Below, in pieces: positions 34,920-43,549 of a DNA stretch of 64,000 bases. The notes beneath the pieces were generated by a model. The model had not been told where the DNA came from and made no database searches. It worked only from the letters and a program-made list of their open reading frames with translations. Origin of the DNA: Nesterenkonia ebinurensis (GTDB lineage: Bacteria > Actinomycetota > Actinomycetes > Actinomycetales > Micrococcaceae); NCBI RefSeq assembly GCF_008711175.1, contig NZ_VWNF01000047.1, positions 62,001 to 126,000 of the forward strand, read 5' to 3'. Position 1 is the first letter of the stretch; each line of letters opens with the position of its first letter. Both the position numbers and the translations under genes were made by a program.

Positions 34920-36598
34920 ATCCTGAACAGCCCGAAGCTGGTGTCCGGCAGTGGGGATCGGGAGCAGGTTTCCAGGGCCATACCAAGAACCCGGCGGGTG
35001 TCAGCCGGGTCGATGATCCCGTCGTCCCAGAGCCGGGCGGTGGAGTAGTAGGGCTGGCCCTGCGCCTCGTACTTCTCACGGATCGGCGCTTTGAAGTTCT
35101 CTTCCTCCTCAGTCGGCCACTCCTCATCGGCGGCTTCCAACTGATCCCGTTTGACTGTGGCCAGCACGGAGGCTGCCTGGTTCCCGCCCATCACCGAGAT
35201 CCGGGCATTGGGCCACATGAACAGGAAGCGGGGTGAGTAGGCACGCCCGCACATGGAGTAGTTCCCCGCACCAAAAGAGCCGCCGATGATCACGGTCAGC
35301 TTAGGCACCCGGGTACTGGCCACCGCGGTGACCATCTTGGCCCCGTGCTTGGCGATCCCGCCGGCCTCATAGTCCCGGCCCACCATGAAGCCTGAGATGT
35401 TCTGCAGGAAAAGCAGCGGGATACCACGCTGGTCGCAGAGCTCAATGAAGTGGGATCCCTTCAGCGATGACTCGGAGAACAGGATGCCGTTATTGGCCAC
35501 AATCCCCACCGGGTGGCCGTCGATATGGGCGAATCCGGTGACCAGTGTGGTGCCGTAGTCGGGTTTGAACTCGTGGAAGGCGCTGTCGTCCACAATGCGG
35601 GCGATCACCTCGCGGACCTCGAAGGGCTGATTCACATCCGGGGGGATGATCCCGTAGAGCTCCTGGGCATCCTGCCGCGGAGGTACGGGGACCTGCACCG
35701 TCCAGGCCCGGGGCTCAGGTGCCGGCAGGGTGGCCACAATATCGCGGATGATCTGCAGGGCATGGTCGTCATTCTCTGCAATGTGGTCAGCCACCCCAGA
35801 CTCCGCGGTGTGCACCTTCGCCCCGCCCAGCTCCTCTGCGGTGACCTCCTCCCCGGTGGCGGCCTTCACCAGGGGTGGACCGCCTAGGAAGATGGTGCCC
35901 TGGTTGCGCACGATGACGCATTCATCGCTCATCGCCGGCACATAGGCACCGCCTGCGGTGCAGGAGCCGAGCACTGCCGCGACCTGCGGGATCTTTTTGG
36001 CCGAAAGATTCGCCTGGTTGTAGAAGATCCGACCGAAGTGGTCCTTATCTGGGAACACCTCGTCCTGCATGGGCAGGAAGGCCCCGCCGGAGTCCACCAG
36101 GTAGATGCAGGGCAGTCGGTTGGCCTCAGCGATCTCCTGGGCACGCAGATGCTTTTTCACGGTCATCGGGAAGTATGTGCCGCCTTTGACCGTGGAGTCG
36201 TTGCACACCACCATGACCTGTCTACCGTGCACCAGCCCGATCCCGGTGATGATCCCGGTCCCGGGGGCGACGTCGCTTCGCTCACGCCCCTCAGCCGCCT
36301 CGGAAGACTCGGAGCCGGCTCCAGGCCTCTCTCGGCTCAATCGGGCGTCATCATAGAGCCCATGGGCCGCCAGGGCACCGATCTCCAGGAAGGGGCTCCC
36401 CTCATCCAGCAGCCGGTTGACCCGTTGACGCGGCAGCAGCCTGCCACGGTCCAGATGACGGCGCCGCGAGCGCTCCGGTCCGCCCAGGGCCGCCCTGGTG
36501 AGGTGCTCACGCAACTGCCCGGCCAGCTGCCGGTTGTGCCGGTCATTGGCTTCGAAGTCCTGGGACTGGGTGTCAATCACACTGTTGAGCGACTGCAC
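34916..36598 (-). CDS. Acyl-CoA carboxylase beta chain (carboxyltransferase), 3-methylcrotonyl-CoA type
   Basis: A 560-aa carboxyltransferase that moves CO2 from biotin to the acyl-CoA. Seen: [69 protein letters not shown] and [15 protein letters not shown], typical of methylcrotonyl/geranyl-type beta chains. After AAHGLYDD, about 26 residues starting [19 protein letters not shown] interrupt the family sequence before [11 protein letters not shown]: a family-1 repeat. The GTG at 36598 follows AGGAAGG. Lies 70 nt behind the E2 gene. Confidence 0.95.
   Translation of the reverse strand: MQSLNSVIDTQSQDFEANDRHNRQLAGQLREHLTRAALGGPERSRRRHLDRGRLLPRQRVNRLLDEGSPFLEIGALAAHGLYDDARLSRERPGAGSESSEAAEGRERSDVAPGTGIITGIGLVHGRQVMVVCNDSTVKGGTYFPMTVKKHLRAQEIAEANRLPCIYLVDSGGAFLPMQDEVFPDKDHFGRIFYNQANLSAKKIPQVAAVLGSCTAGGAYVPAMSDECVIVRNQGTIFLGGPPLVKAATGEEVTAEELGGAKVHTAESGVADHIAENDDHALQIIRDIVATLPAPEPRAWTVQVPVPPRQDAQELYGIIPPDVNQPFEVREVIARIVDDSAFHEFKPDYGTTLVTGFAHIDGHPVGIVANNGILFSESSLKGSHFIELCDQRGIPLLFLQNISGFMVGRDYEAGGIAKHGAKMVTAVASTRVPKLTVIIGGSFGAGNYSMCGRAYSPRFLFMWPNARISVMGGNQAASVLATVKRDQLEAADEEWPTEEEENFKAPIREKYEAQGQPYYSTARLWDDGIIDPADTRRVLGMALETCSRSPLPDTSFGLFRM
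36267..36343 (-). repeat. Palindromic repeat family 1, in-frame insert in acyl-CoA carboxylase beta
   Basis: Minus strand begins CGATTGAGCCGAGAG, holds the perfect palindrome GGAGCCGGCTCC and GAGTCTTCCGAG, and ends in GCGACGTCGC, a 10-bp perfect palindrome. Same reading frame (RLSR...) as the copy in the alpha chain. Confidence 0.85.
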
Positions 36599-36668
36599 AG
36601 CTGCCTTCCTGATGGATGCCTGGAACCCAACTTAGCGGTGAGGTCACGGGTGAACAATGGCGGGCGGC

Positions 36669-38066
36669 TCAGAGCAGCATCACCTTGGGATCGGCGAGCG
36701 CCCGGCCGATATCGCTGAGGAACAGGGCCATCTCCTTGCCGTCCAGGATGCGGTGGTCTGCTGACACTGCCAGGGTGGTCACCTGGCGCAACGCGATCTG
36801 GTCCTGGTGCTCCCAGGGGATTCTGCGGATCCGTCCGAAGGCCACGATCGCGGACTCTCCCGGGTTGAGGATCGGGGTGCCGCTGTCTACGCCGAAGACC
36901 CCCACATTGGTGATGGTCAGGGTGCCGTCCTTCATCTCTGCAGGTGTTGTCTTTCCCTCTCTGGCGCGTTCGGTCAGCGCGGCCAGGGCCTCGGCCAGCT
37001 GGACCAGGGACATCTGCTGAGCGCTCTTGATGTTCGGCACGATCAGCCCGCGCTCGGTGGCTGCGGCAATACCCAGGTTCACCTCCGGGGAGAGGATGAT
37101 CTGCTCCTCGGTGAATCTGCCGTTGACCATCGGATTGCGCCCGACTGCCCAGCAGACCGCCCGGGCCAGCAGCAGCATCGGGGTGATCTTCACATGGGCC
37201 AGGACGGGTTCCTGTTTGAGCTCGGCGAGGAACTCGAGGCTTTCGGTGACGTCCACGTCCAAGAAGACGGTGACGTGCGGGGCAGTGAAGGCGGAGGAGA
37301 CCATGGCTGCGGCAGTGGCCTTGCGCACTCCGGCCACCGGGATCCGGGTCTCCTCCTTAGTCTGACTGGTCTGGGCGCTGCTGGTGGGCTGGGCAGTGGC
37401 AGGGACCTGTTGGGCGGGCTGCCGCCGCTGATGGTAGTCCAGGAGGTCCTGGCGGGTGACGTTGCCGCGCAGGCCGGTGGGCGGGACCTCACGCAGATCG
37501 ATCCCCAGATCCTTGGCCAGTTTCCGCACCGGCGGGGAGGCCAGGGCCGGGCCGGACCGGGCACCCGTCTCTGCGCCGGGCCGGTCATGATCAGCACGTC
37601 CGGCGGGGCCGGGTGAAGAATCGGGCTCGCTGGGAGTCTGCCGAGGTGGTTGAGGCTCGCGCCCCCTGCGCCGCCGGGCACGACGCCGCTCAGCCGAGGC
37701 TCCGTAGCCCACCAGGGTGTTGCCGGTCTTCTCCTCCCCTTGCTGCTCCTGGGCGGGGGTCTCGGCACTGGTGCCGTCCTCCTGAGGGGGTGCCGCGTCG
37801 TCGTTCGCTCCCTCACCGGCGAACCGGACGATGGGGGTACCCACCTGCACCGTCTGGCCCGCTTCGGCCAGCAGAGCTTCAATGACCCCGGCCTGCGGGC
37901 TGGGCAGCTCCACCAGGGCCTTGGCGGTCTCGATCTCCACCAACACCTGGTTGACCGTCACGGTGTCGCCTACGGCGACCTTCCAGCTGGCGATATCGGC
38001 CTCGGTGAGTCCCTCCCCCACATCAGGGAGCTTGAACTCGGCAGCCTCAGTGGGTGCGGTACTCAA
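36669..38066 (-). CDS. bkdC: Branched-chain 2-oxo acid dehydrogenase E2 (dihydrolipoyl acyltransferase)
   Basis: A 465-aa E2. Domain order: lipoyl domain (residues 8-85, lipoyl Lys in EIETAKALVELP), a long Pro/Arg-rich linker, peripheral subunit-binding domain around 172-208 (ASPPVRKLAKDLGIDLREV), and the catalytic domain with VSADHRILDGKEMALFL holding the active His and Asp. Transfers the acyl group from E1 to CoA. Overlaps the E1 beta gene by 4 nt. An E3 gene is not present in the window. Confidence 0.95.
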   Translation of the reverse strand: MSTAPTEAAEFKLPDVGEGLTEADIASWKVAVGDTVTVNQVLVEIETAKALVELPSPQAGVIEALLAEAGQTVQVGTPIVRFAGEGANDDAAPPQEDGTSAETPAQEQQGEEKTGNTLVGYGASAERRRARRRRGREPQPPRQTPSEPDSSPGPAGRADHDRPGAETGARSGPALASPPVRKLAKDLGIDLREVPPTGLRGNVTRQDLLDYHQRRQPAQQVPATAQPTSSAQTSQTKEETRIPVAGVRKATAAAMVSSAFTAPHVTVFLDVDVTESLEFLAELKQEPVLAHVKITPMLLLARAVCWAVGRNPMVNGRFTEEQIILSPEVNLGIAAATERGLIVPNIKSAQQMSLVQLAEALAALTERAREGKTTPAEMKDGTLTITNVGVFGVDSGTPILNPGESAIVAFGRIRRIPWEHQDQIALRQVTTLAVSADHRILDGKEMALFLSDIGRALADPKVMLL

Positions 38067-39046
38067 TGTGTCATCACCTCTTCCACGGCGTCCAGCATCC
38101 GGTCCAGGTCCGGCAGGTAGTGCTCCTCTAAGCGGGAGGGCGGGTAGGGCAGGTGGAACCCGCCCACCCGGGCGATAGGTGCCTCCAAGTGGTAGAAGGC
38201 CCGTTCCACCATGCGGGCGGAGAGCTCGGCACCCATCCCCAGGAAGGTGGGCGCCTCGTGGCCGATCACCAGCCGGCCGGTGCGCTTCACGGAATCTTCC
38301 AGCAGGTCAAGGCCCAGCGGGTTCAGCGAGAGTAGGTCCACCAGTTCCACGGAGATGCCCAGCTTCTCAGCCTGCTCCACCACGGTCTGGGCTACCGGGG
38401 TCAGCGGCCCGTAGGTGACCAGGGTGACGTCGGTTCCCTCGGCGAGGATCCGTGCTGCCCCCAGGGGGGTGCCGGCTTCGGTGTCCACCTGCCCGCGCAT
38501 CCAGTAGCGGCGTTTGGGCTCGAAGACGATCACCGGGTCATCGGATCTGATCGCCTCCTGTATCACCCAATAGGCGCTGTGCGGGTCGGAGGCGGTCATC
38601 AGCCGCAGCCCGGCATGGTGGCCGAAGACCGCCTCCGGGCTCTCCGAGTGGTGTTCGGGCGAGCCGATGCCTCCGCCGTAGGGGATACGGATGGTCACCG
38701 GCAGCGGCTGTGTTCCGCCGGTGCGGGAGTGGATCTTGGCCAGCTGGGTGACGATCTGGTCGTAGGCGGGGAAGACGAAGGCGTCGAACTGGATCTCCAC
38801 CACGGGCCGGTAGCCGCTGATTGCCAGGCCGATGGCGGTGCCCACGATCCCGGATTCGGCCAAGGGCGTATCGATGACCCGGTGCTCGCCGAAGTCCTTC
38901 TGCAGTCCCTCAGTGATCCGGAAGACCCCGCCGAGTTTGCCGATGTCCTCCCCCATCAGAAGCACCTTGGGGTCCTGTTCCATACTGGTGCGCAGGCTGG
39001 TGTTCAGCGCTGCGGCCATGGTCATGGTTTTAACTGCCTGGCTCAC
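38063..39046 (-). CDS. bkdB: Branched-chain 2-oxo acid dehydrogenase E1 beta
   Basis: A 327-aa E1 beta subunit: ALNTSLRTSMEQDPKVLLMGEDIGKLGGVFRIT, DTPLAESGIVGTAIGLAISGYRPVVEIQF, RIPYGGGIGSPEHHSESPEAVF and GHEAPTFLGMGAELSARM. With E1 alpha it decarboxylates branched 2-oxo acids from Leu, Ile and Val using TPP. ATGA overlaps on both sides indicate tight coupling. Confidence 0.96.
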   Translation of the reverse strand: MSQAVKTMTMAAALNTSLRTSMEQDPKVLLMGEDIGKLGGVFRITEGLQKDFGEHRVIDTPLAESGIVGTAIGLAISGYRPVVEIQFDAFVFPAYDQIVTQLAKIHSRTGGTQPLPVTIRIPYGGGIGSPEHHSESPEAVFGHHAGLRLMTASDPHSAYWVIQEAIRSDDPVIVFEPKRRYWMRGQVDTEAGTPLGAARILAEGTDVTLVTYGPLTPVAQTVVEQAEKLGISVELVDLLSLNPLGLDLLEDSVKRTGRLVIGHEAPTFLGMGAELSARMVERAFYHLEAPIARVGGFHLPYPPSRLEEHYLPDLDRMLDAVEEVMTH

Positions 39047-40167
39047 TGCTCATCCTCCTCGTCCAGGGAGGCGAGATAGGCCAGGTAGTTCTCCTGCTCC
39101 TCCTGAACCAGCAGGTGGGGTTCGCGGTAGGCGTGGGAGAACATATCCGCCGGGGCGGGGTCGGGCATCGCCTTGCAGGCTTCACGCACCTCGGCGGCGA
39201 ACTGCTCGGCCCGTTCTTCCAGCTCAGTCTCAGCGGCGTCGTCGATGATGCCCTCCCGTGACAGGTAGCGCTGCATGCGCAGGATCGGGTCGCGCCGCTC
39301 CCAGGCCTCCACCTCGGCTCCGGAGCGGTATTTGGTGGGATCATCTGCGGTGGTGTGCGGTCCGCGCCGGTAGGTGTAGGCCTCAATGAATAACGGGCCG
39401 GCCCCGCTGCGGACCTTCTCCAGGGCGGTCTGCGCCACAGCCCAGCAGGCCAGCACATCGTTGCCGTCCACCCTGATCCCGGGGATGCCGAAACCTTCTC
39501 CGCGCCGGTAGAGGTCTGCAGAGGTCTGAGTGTGCACCGGCTCAGAGATGGCCCATTGGTTGTTCTGGCAGTAGAACAGCACTGGTGCGTGATAGGCCCC
39601 GGCGAAGGTCAGCGCCTCGGAGACATCACCCTGCGAGGTGGCGCCATCGCCGAAACAGGTGACAGTGGCGACATCGCGCTCTGGGTCCTGGTTGCCCACT
39701 CTGCCCTGCAGGTTCATGCCCATGGCGTAGCCGGTGGCGTGCAAGGTCTGAGTGCCGATCACGATGGCGTAGGTGTGGAAACGGTGCTTCTGCGGGTCCC
39801 AGCCGCCGTGGCTGGTGCCGCGGAAGACTCCGAGCAGATCGGCCGGCTGCAGTCCCCGGGAGAAGGCCACGCCGTGTTCGCGGTAGGAACCGAAGACGAA
39901 GTCCTGGGGCCGCAGCGCCTGGCCCAAGCCGATCTGGGCGGCTTCCTGGCCCAGGCTGGGTGGCCAGAGGCCGAGCTCACCCTGACGTTGTAAGGCAGTG
40001 GCCTGGGTGTCGAAGCGGCGCAGCAACACCATGTCCTGGTACATCCGCCTGAGATCGGCAGCACCGAGGGTGCTCAGGGCGTCGTCGTACTCGGGACAGG
40101 GGGTACGGTTGCCCTCGGCGTCCAGCGCCTGCACCATCTCGACCTCAGTCGCAGTGATCTGTGCCAT
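39043..40167 (-). CDS. bkdA: Branched-chain 2-oxo acid dehydrogenase E1 alpha
   Basis: A 374-aa E1 alpha with the TPP motif GDGATSQGDVSEALTFAG ending FYCQNNQWAIS, and YRRGPHTTADDPTKYR, the phosphorylation-loop-like segment. The ATG at 40167 (MAQITATEVE) is preferred; a GTG at 40188 is in frame. No good Shine-Dalgarno is seen, so a short-leader or leaderless message is possible. First gene of the catabolic operon, divergent from the Lrp regulator at 40271. Confidence 0.95.
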   Translation of the reverse strand: MAQITATEVEMVQALDAEGNRTPCPEYDDALSTLGAADLRRMYQDMVLLRRFDTQATALQRQGELGLWPPSLGQEAAQIGLGQALRPQDFVFGSYREHGVAFSRGLQPADLLGVFRGTSHGGWDPQKHRFHTYAIVIGTQTLHATGYAMGMNLQGRVGNQDPERDVATVTCFGDGATSQGDVSEALTFAGAYHAPVLFYCQNNQWAISEPVHTQTSADLYRRGEGFGIPGIRVDGNDVLACWAVAQTALEKVRSGAGPLFIEAYTYRRGPHTTADDPTKYRSGAEVEAWERRDPILRMQRYLSREGIIDDAAETELEERAEQFAAEVREACKAMPDPAPADMFSHAYREPHLLVQEEQENYLAYLASLDEEDEQ

Positions 40168-40270
40168 ACACAATATGATCAGCGTCACACACGGATTGAA
40201 GCAATAGTGTGCAGCTGAATTGAACAGAATGGCAGATCAAGCCCTGGCTATCTGCGCTAGGGTAGTCACT

Positions 40271-40750
40271 ATGACCAATAAAGTGACCCAGAGCACATTC
40301 CTGGATGCCACGGATAAGCAGATCCTGCGCGCCCTGGATCAGGACCCGCGAGCCACTATCGCGTTCCTGGCCCAATCCCTGGGACTGGCCCGGGGTACGG
40401 TCCATGCTCGGATGCAGAAGCTCTATGGGCCCCAGGAGCTGCTGGCAGCCGAGACCATCAAAGTGCCGCCTTCGGCTGTGGGCAGGCCGCTGCGGGCGAT
40501 TATCACCGCGCAGGTGGAACAGTCCCAGTTCGACGAGCTGGTGGAAGATGTCTCAGAGATTCACGAGGTGGTCGAATGCCTCGGCGTCTCCGGCAACCAC
40601 GACCTGCATATTGAAGTGGTGGCCGCAGATGCCGATGACATCTACCGGGTGACCCAGCGGCTGATGATGTGCCGCGGAGTCACCCGGACCTCCACGATGC
40701 TTGTGCTGCGCGAAGTCATCCCCCGTCGCATGTCTCAGCTGCTTCGCTGA
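40271..40750 (+). CDS. Lrp/AsnC family transcriptional regulator
   Basis: A 159-aa Lrp-type regulator: N-terminal HTH (FLDATDKQILRALDQDPRAT, then LAQSLGLARGTVHARMQKL) and C-terminal RAM ligand domain (IITAQVEQSQFDELVED, VVECLGVSGNHDLHIEVVA). The ATG at 40271 is preferred over an in-frame ATG at 40220. Head-to-head with bkdA with a 103-nt gap, so it very likely controls the branched-chain acid operon in response to an amino or oxo acid (inference from position, as in other bkd loci). Confidence 0.92.
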   Translation: MTNKVTQSTFLDATDKQILRALDQDPRATIAFLAQSLGLARGTVHARMQKLYGPQELLAAETIKVPPSAVGRPLRAIITAQVEQSQFDELVEDVSEIHEVVECLGVSGNHDLHIEVVAADADDIYRVTQRLMMCRGVTRTSTMLVLREVIPRRMSQLLR

Positions 40751-40762
40751 GTGGCTGCTGGA

Positions 40763-41638
40763 TTAGCGGGCGGCGAAGACTGCGCTGATGGCTGGGGCGA
40801 CGTCGCGGTAGGTGTGGATGGTGCGGAAGATTCCCAGGCCTTTCGCGGCAAGTTCGCGGCCAAGTTCGATGTCCTTCTCGCCGGATGAATCCAGCAAGAC
40901 GTCGAGCCTTGGCAGCTGGGCCGCGAGCGGCCGTGGGTCCGGGCCCGCGTTGTGCACACAGTCCGAAAGCAGGATGACCCTGGTGTCGCGGACTGGAACC
41001 TGGCTGAGCTGCTTGGCTGCCAGTTGCAAGGGGAAGGCAACATTGGTCAGCCCTTTGGCTGGCAGTCGCAACAGATTGTCTAGGAGTTCAGCCGAACGGA
41101 CTGACTGGCCAGGCTCCAAGAGCACGGCGGCATCGGACCAGAAGGCGATGACGCCGAGGTTGTCGCGAGCGAGTTCTCCGGCCAACGCACCGACTGCGGC
41201 TGCGGCGGTGCGGACGCGCTCTCCACGCATCGAACCGGAGACATCGACCAACAGCACCACGGAACGGGTAGTCCGCGTTCGGTCTCGGACGATGATGTCC
41301 TCGTCTTCCGGAACAGGCCGTTCGGTGAGCATCTCGAGTGTTCGGTCGAGGTCGATATCGTCGCTGCCACCGCGGTACGGAAGGCTGCCGAGCTCCCCAG
41401 CACCTCGGACCGCGGTCGTTTCAAGCCGCGGACGGGGCACGGAGAGTCGGGCCGCGATCTGCTGAGCTCGTGCCCGCACTATGGGGTCAAGCCCAGATGT
41501 CTCTTCTACAAGATCTACCAGTTCACCCTGTTCGTTGGTGAATCCCGTGCCGTTGGAACCTGGCTTGTTCGGTTTGCCACCTGCTGTACGTCCTGCTGAG
41601 GATGCTTGCAGGATGAGGCCACCGGCGCCGCCTGACAC
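40763..41638 (-). CDS. VWA-domain protein linked to a MoxR ATPase
   Basis: A protein of at least 291 aa with a von Willebrand A domain: MIDAS residues DVSGSMRGERV, then GLTNVAFPLQLA and ILLSDCVHNAGP. It follows the MoxR gene. The frame stays open for 37 more codons up to the MoxR stop (41750-41752), and that stretch looks coding (KARPLHRKPKQLDAPPTLFE), yet it lacks an ATG, GTG or TTG. The listed GTG is thus only the first conventional start; a non-canonical start or stop readthrough is possible. MoxR-VWA pairs usually act as chaperones that insert metals or cofactors. Confidence 0.82.
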   Translation of the reverse strand: MSGGAGGLILQASSAGRTAGGKPNKPGSNGTGFTNEQGELVDLVEETSGLDPIVRARAQQIAARLSVPRPRLETTAVRGAGELGSLPYRGGSDDIDLDRTLEMLTERPVPEDEDIIVRDRTRTTRSVVLLVDVSGSMRGERVRTAAAAVGALAGELARDNLGVIAFWSDAAVLLEPGQSVRSAELLDNLLRLPAKGLTNVAFPLQLAAKQLSQVPVRDTRVILLSDCVHNAGPDPRPLAAQLPRLDVLLDSSGEKDIELGRELAAKGLGIFRTIHTYRDVAPAISAVFAAR

Positions 41639-41749
41639 TTCGAACAGGGTGGGCGGGGCGTCCAGTTGTTTGGGCTTCCGGTGCAGGGGGCGAGCTTTGC
41701 GGGTCTTTCGTGATTCCCGCTGCAGAGGCGAGTCGGCCTCGATCTCTTT

Positions 41750-42682
41750 TCAACCGGGTGCCGCAGCTCGGGGCTCCAGAATGAATCGGTCTTCCCAGAT
41801 TTCGCGCAGTACGTGTTCCGGGACCAGTTCTGATGCCTCGTCCACGTGGATTCGCCCGGAGAGTGCGACGATCATGGCGTCGAACACCAGACCGCTGTAT
41901 GCATCACCCTCCGGGGAAGACACATCACGGAGCTCGGCCAGCTGGAGGGCGACCAGCGTGAGGTCAATGGCGCCTCGCACACTGGAGCCCTGGCGCACTT
42001 CAGGGTGCCTTCGGGTCGCACGCGTCACTGCGACTGAATCGCTGATCAGCTGTTCCCCGAGTTGACCAGAGGCGTTGGTGCGCAGTGCGACGATCCGCTC
42101 TTCGGCATCCGCGTCTTGGTAATCGACGGCCAGACGGTTGAGCCGGTCGTGGACACTGTTGGAGAGACGGGTGGTTCCCACGTTGTCGTAGGGGTTCATC
42201 GAGGCGATAACCCTGAACGTGGGTAAGGCGTTGATCTTTCCGACACGAGGCACCGAGATCGCCCGGTCAGCCATTGCTGTCAGCAACGTATTCAATGTGT
42301 CTTCAGGTGCTCGGTTGAACTCCTCGATGTATAGGAATCCGCCCTGCTGCATGGCATCGACCAGTGGGCCTGCCACAAAGTTGTCCTCACTGTAGTCCTC
42401 TTTGAGCACGCGGGAAGGGTTGTGGTGGCCGACGAGCTTAGCAGGCGTGAGGTCGGCGTTACCCTCCACAAAGAGCAGCGGGATCCCCCACTCCTGGGTG
42501 ATAGCTGTTAAGAGGGTGGTTTTACTGGTGCCCGGCGGTCCCTCCAGCAGCATGTCCCGCCCAGCGGCAACGGCAGCGAGCGTCAGCTCAAGCTCACGCT
42601 CACGGCCCACCACCTTCTGCGCGATCCGCTGCCGACGCTCCCCTACACTCCTCAACACACCATTGCTCACGTCACCTGTCAC
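41750..42682 (-). CDS. MoxR-family AAA+ ATPase
   Basis: A 310-aa MoxR-type AAA ATPase: Walker A MLLEGPPGTSKTTLLTAI, GNADLTPAKLVGHHNPS, Walker B GGFLYIEEFNRAPEDTLNTLLTAM, sensor 1 FRVIASMNPYDN. The family drives maturation of partner enzymes with VWA proteins, e.g. in methanol dehydrogenase loci. The GTG at 42682 overlaps the SDR stop, so it is the fourth gene of the SDR operon, whose promoter carries the mycofactocin-locus operator. This makes a role in activating mycofactocin-dependent dehydrogenases likely but unproven. Confidence 0.9.
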   Translation of the reverse strand: MTGDVSNGVLRSVGERRQRIAQKVVGRERELELTLAAVAAGRDMLLEGPPGTSKTTLLTAITQEWGIPLLFVEGNADLTPAKLVGHHNPSRVLKEDYSEDNFVAGPLVDAMQQGGFLYIEEFNRAPEDTLNTLLTAMADRAISVPRVGKINALPTFRVIASMNPYDNVGTTRLSNSVHDRLNRLAVDYQDADAEERIVALRTNASGQLGEQLISDSVAVTRATRRHPEVRQGSSVRGAIDLTLVALQLAELRDVSSPEGDAYSGLVFDAMIVALSGRIHVDEASELVPEHVLREIWEDRFILEPRAAAPG

Positions 42683-43515
42683 TTGATAGTCACTCCGGCA
42701 TCCACGGGGAGCGTGACGCCGGTGACGTAACGGCCTTCATCAGAAGACAGCCACACGAGCGCGTTGGAGATATCCACGGGCTCCACCCACGGGATCGGCA
42801 AGGCATTCATCTGTAGTCCGACTTCTCCGAGACTCTCCCGAGTGGGGTTGTCGAGGTCTGGCCTGAAGAGTTGATACATGGCGTCATGCATGATCATCGG
42901 GGTGTCAACCATCGTCGGATGAAGGCTGTTGACCCTAATCTTCTCGGGTGCCAGCTCAAGCGCCAGCGTCCGCATGAGCCCGACGACACCATGTTTAGCT
43001 GCAACGTAGTGGGCAATGTTCTCGTTGGCTTGCAGTCCTGCCCCGGAACTAGTCAGAACAATGGATCCACCATTGCCAGCAGCTTTCATATGAGGGATGG
43101 CAGCTTTGCATGTGCGCCAAACTCCGGTCAGATTTATCTCCTGCATGTCGACGAAATCTTCGTCGGGAATCTCATGGGCACGATTCGGAGTGCCGAGGAT
43201 GCCGGCGTTGCCAGCGACAATGTCAAGCCTGCCGCCCAATTCCGCAACACCCTTGTCAACGACTCTTTTGATTTGGTCGAAGTCTCTTACGTCGGCCTTG
43301 TCGACGACGATTCTCCGGTCGAGGCCCTCGACCTGGCGAATGGTCTCCTGCAGGTCCTCCTCTGTGGCTCCGGGCGCGGAGTCCGTTGAAACGCCTTCAC
43401 AAATATCAAAGGCGATGATGTCTGTACCTTCTTCTGCCAGGCGTACCGCATGCGAGCGCCCTTGCCCACGTGCGGCGCCGGAAATCAGCGCGACTTTTCC
43501 TTCCAAACGTGCCAT
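42679..43515 (-). CDS. Mycofactocin-coupled SDR family oxidoreductase (third of three)
   Basis: A 278-aa short-chain dehydrogenase of the TIGR03971 group, nicotinoproteins that hold NAD(H) and pass electrons to mycofactocin. Seen: SGAARGQGRSHAVRLAEEGTDIIAFDIC, GNAGI, Ser in VLTSSGAG, and YVAAKHGVVGLM (Tyr-Lys pair). The group's extra loop between strands 3 and 4 is present. The ATG at 43515 with AAAGGAAAAG is preferred to the open frame upstream. Substrate is an alcohol or carbonyl that cannot be deduced. Overlaps MoxR. Confidence 0.9.
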   Translation of the reverse strand: MARLEGKVALISGAARGQGRSHAVRLAEEGTDIIAFDICEGVSTDSAPGATEEDLQETIRQVEGLDRRIVVDKADVRDFDQIKRVVDKGVAELGGRLDIVAGNAGILGTPNRAHEIPDEDFVDMQEINLTGVWRTCKAAIPHMKAAGNGGSIVLTSSGAGLQANENIAHYVAAKHGVVGLMRTLALELAPEKIRVNSLHPTMVDTPMIMHDAMYQLFRPDLDNPTRESLGEVGLQMNALPIPWVEPVDISNALVWLSSDEGRYVTGVTLPVDAGVTIK

Positions 43516-43549
43516 CTTGCTTTTCCTTTCGCAGAGTTCGTACGGAGTC

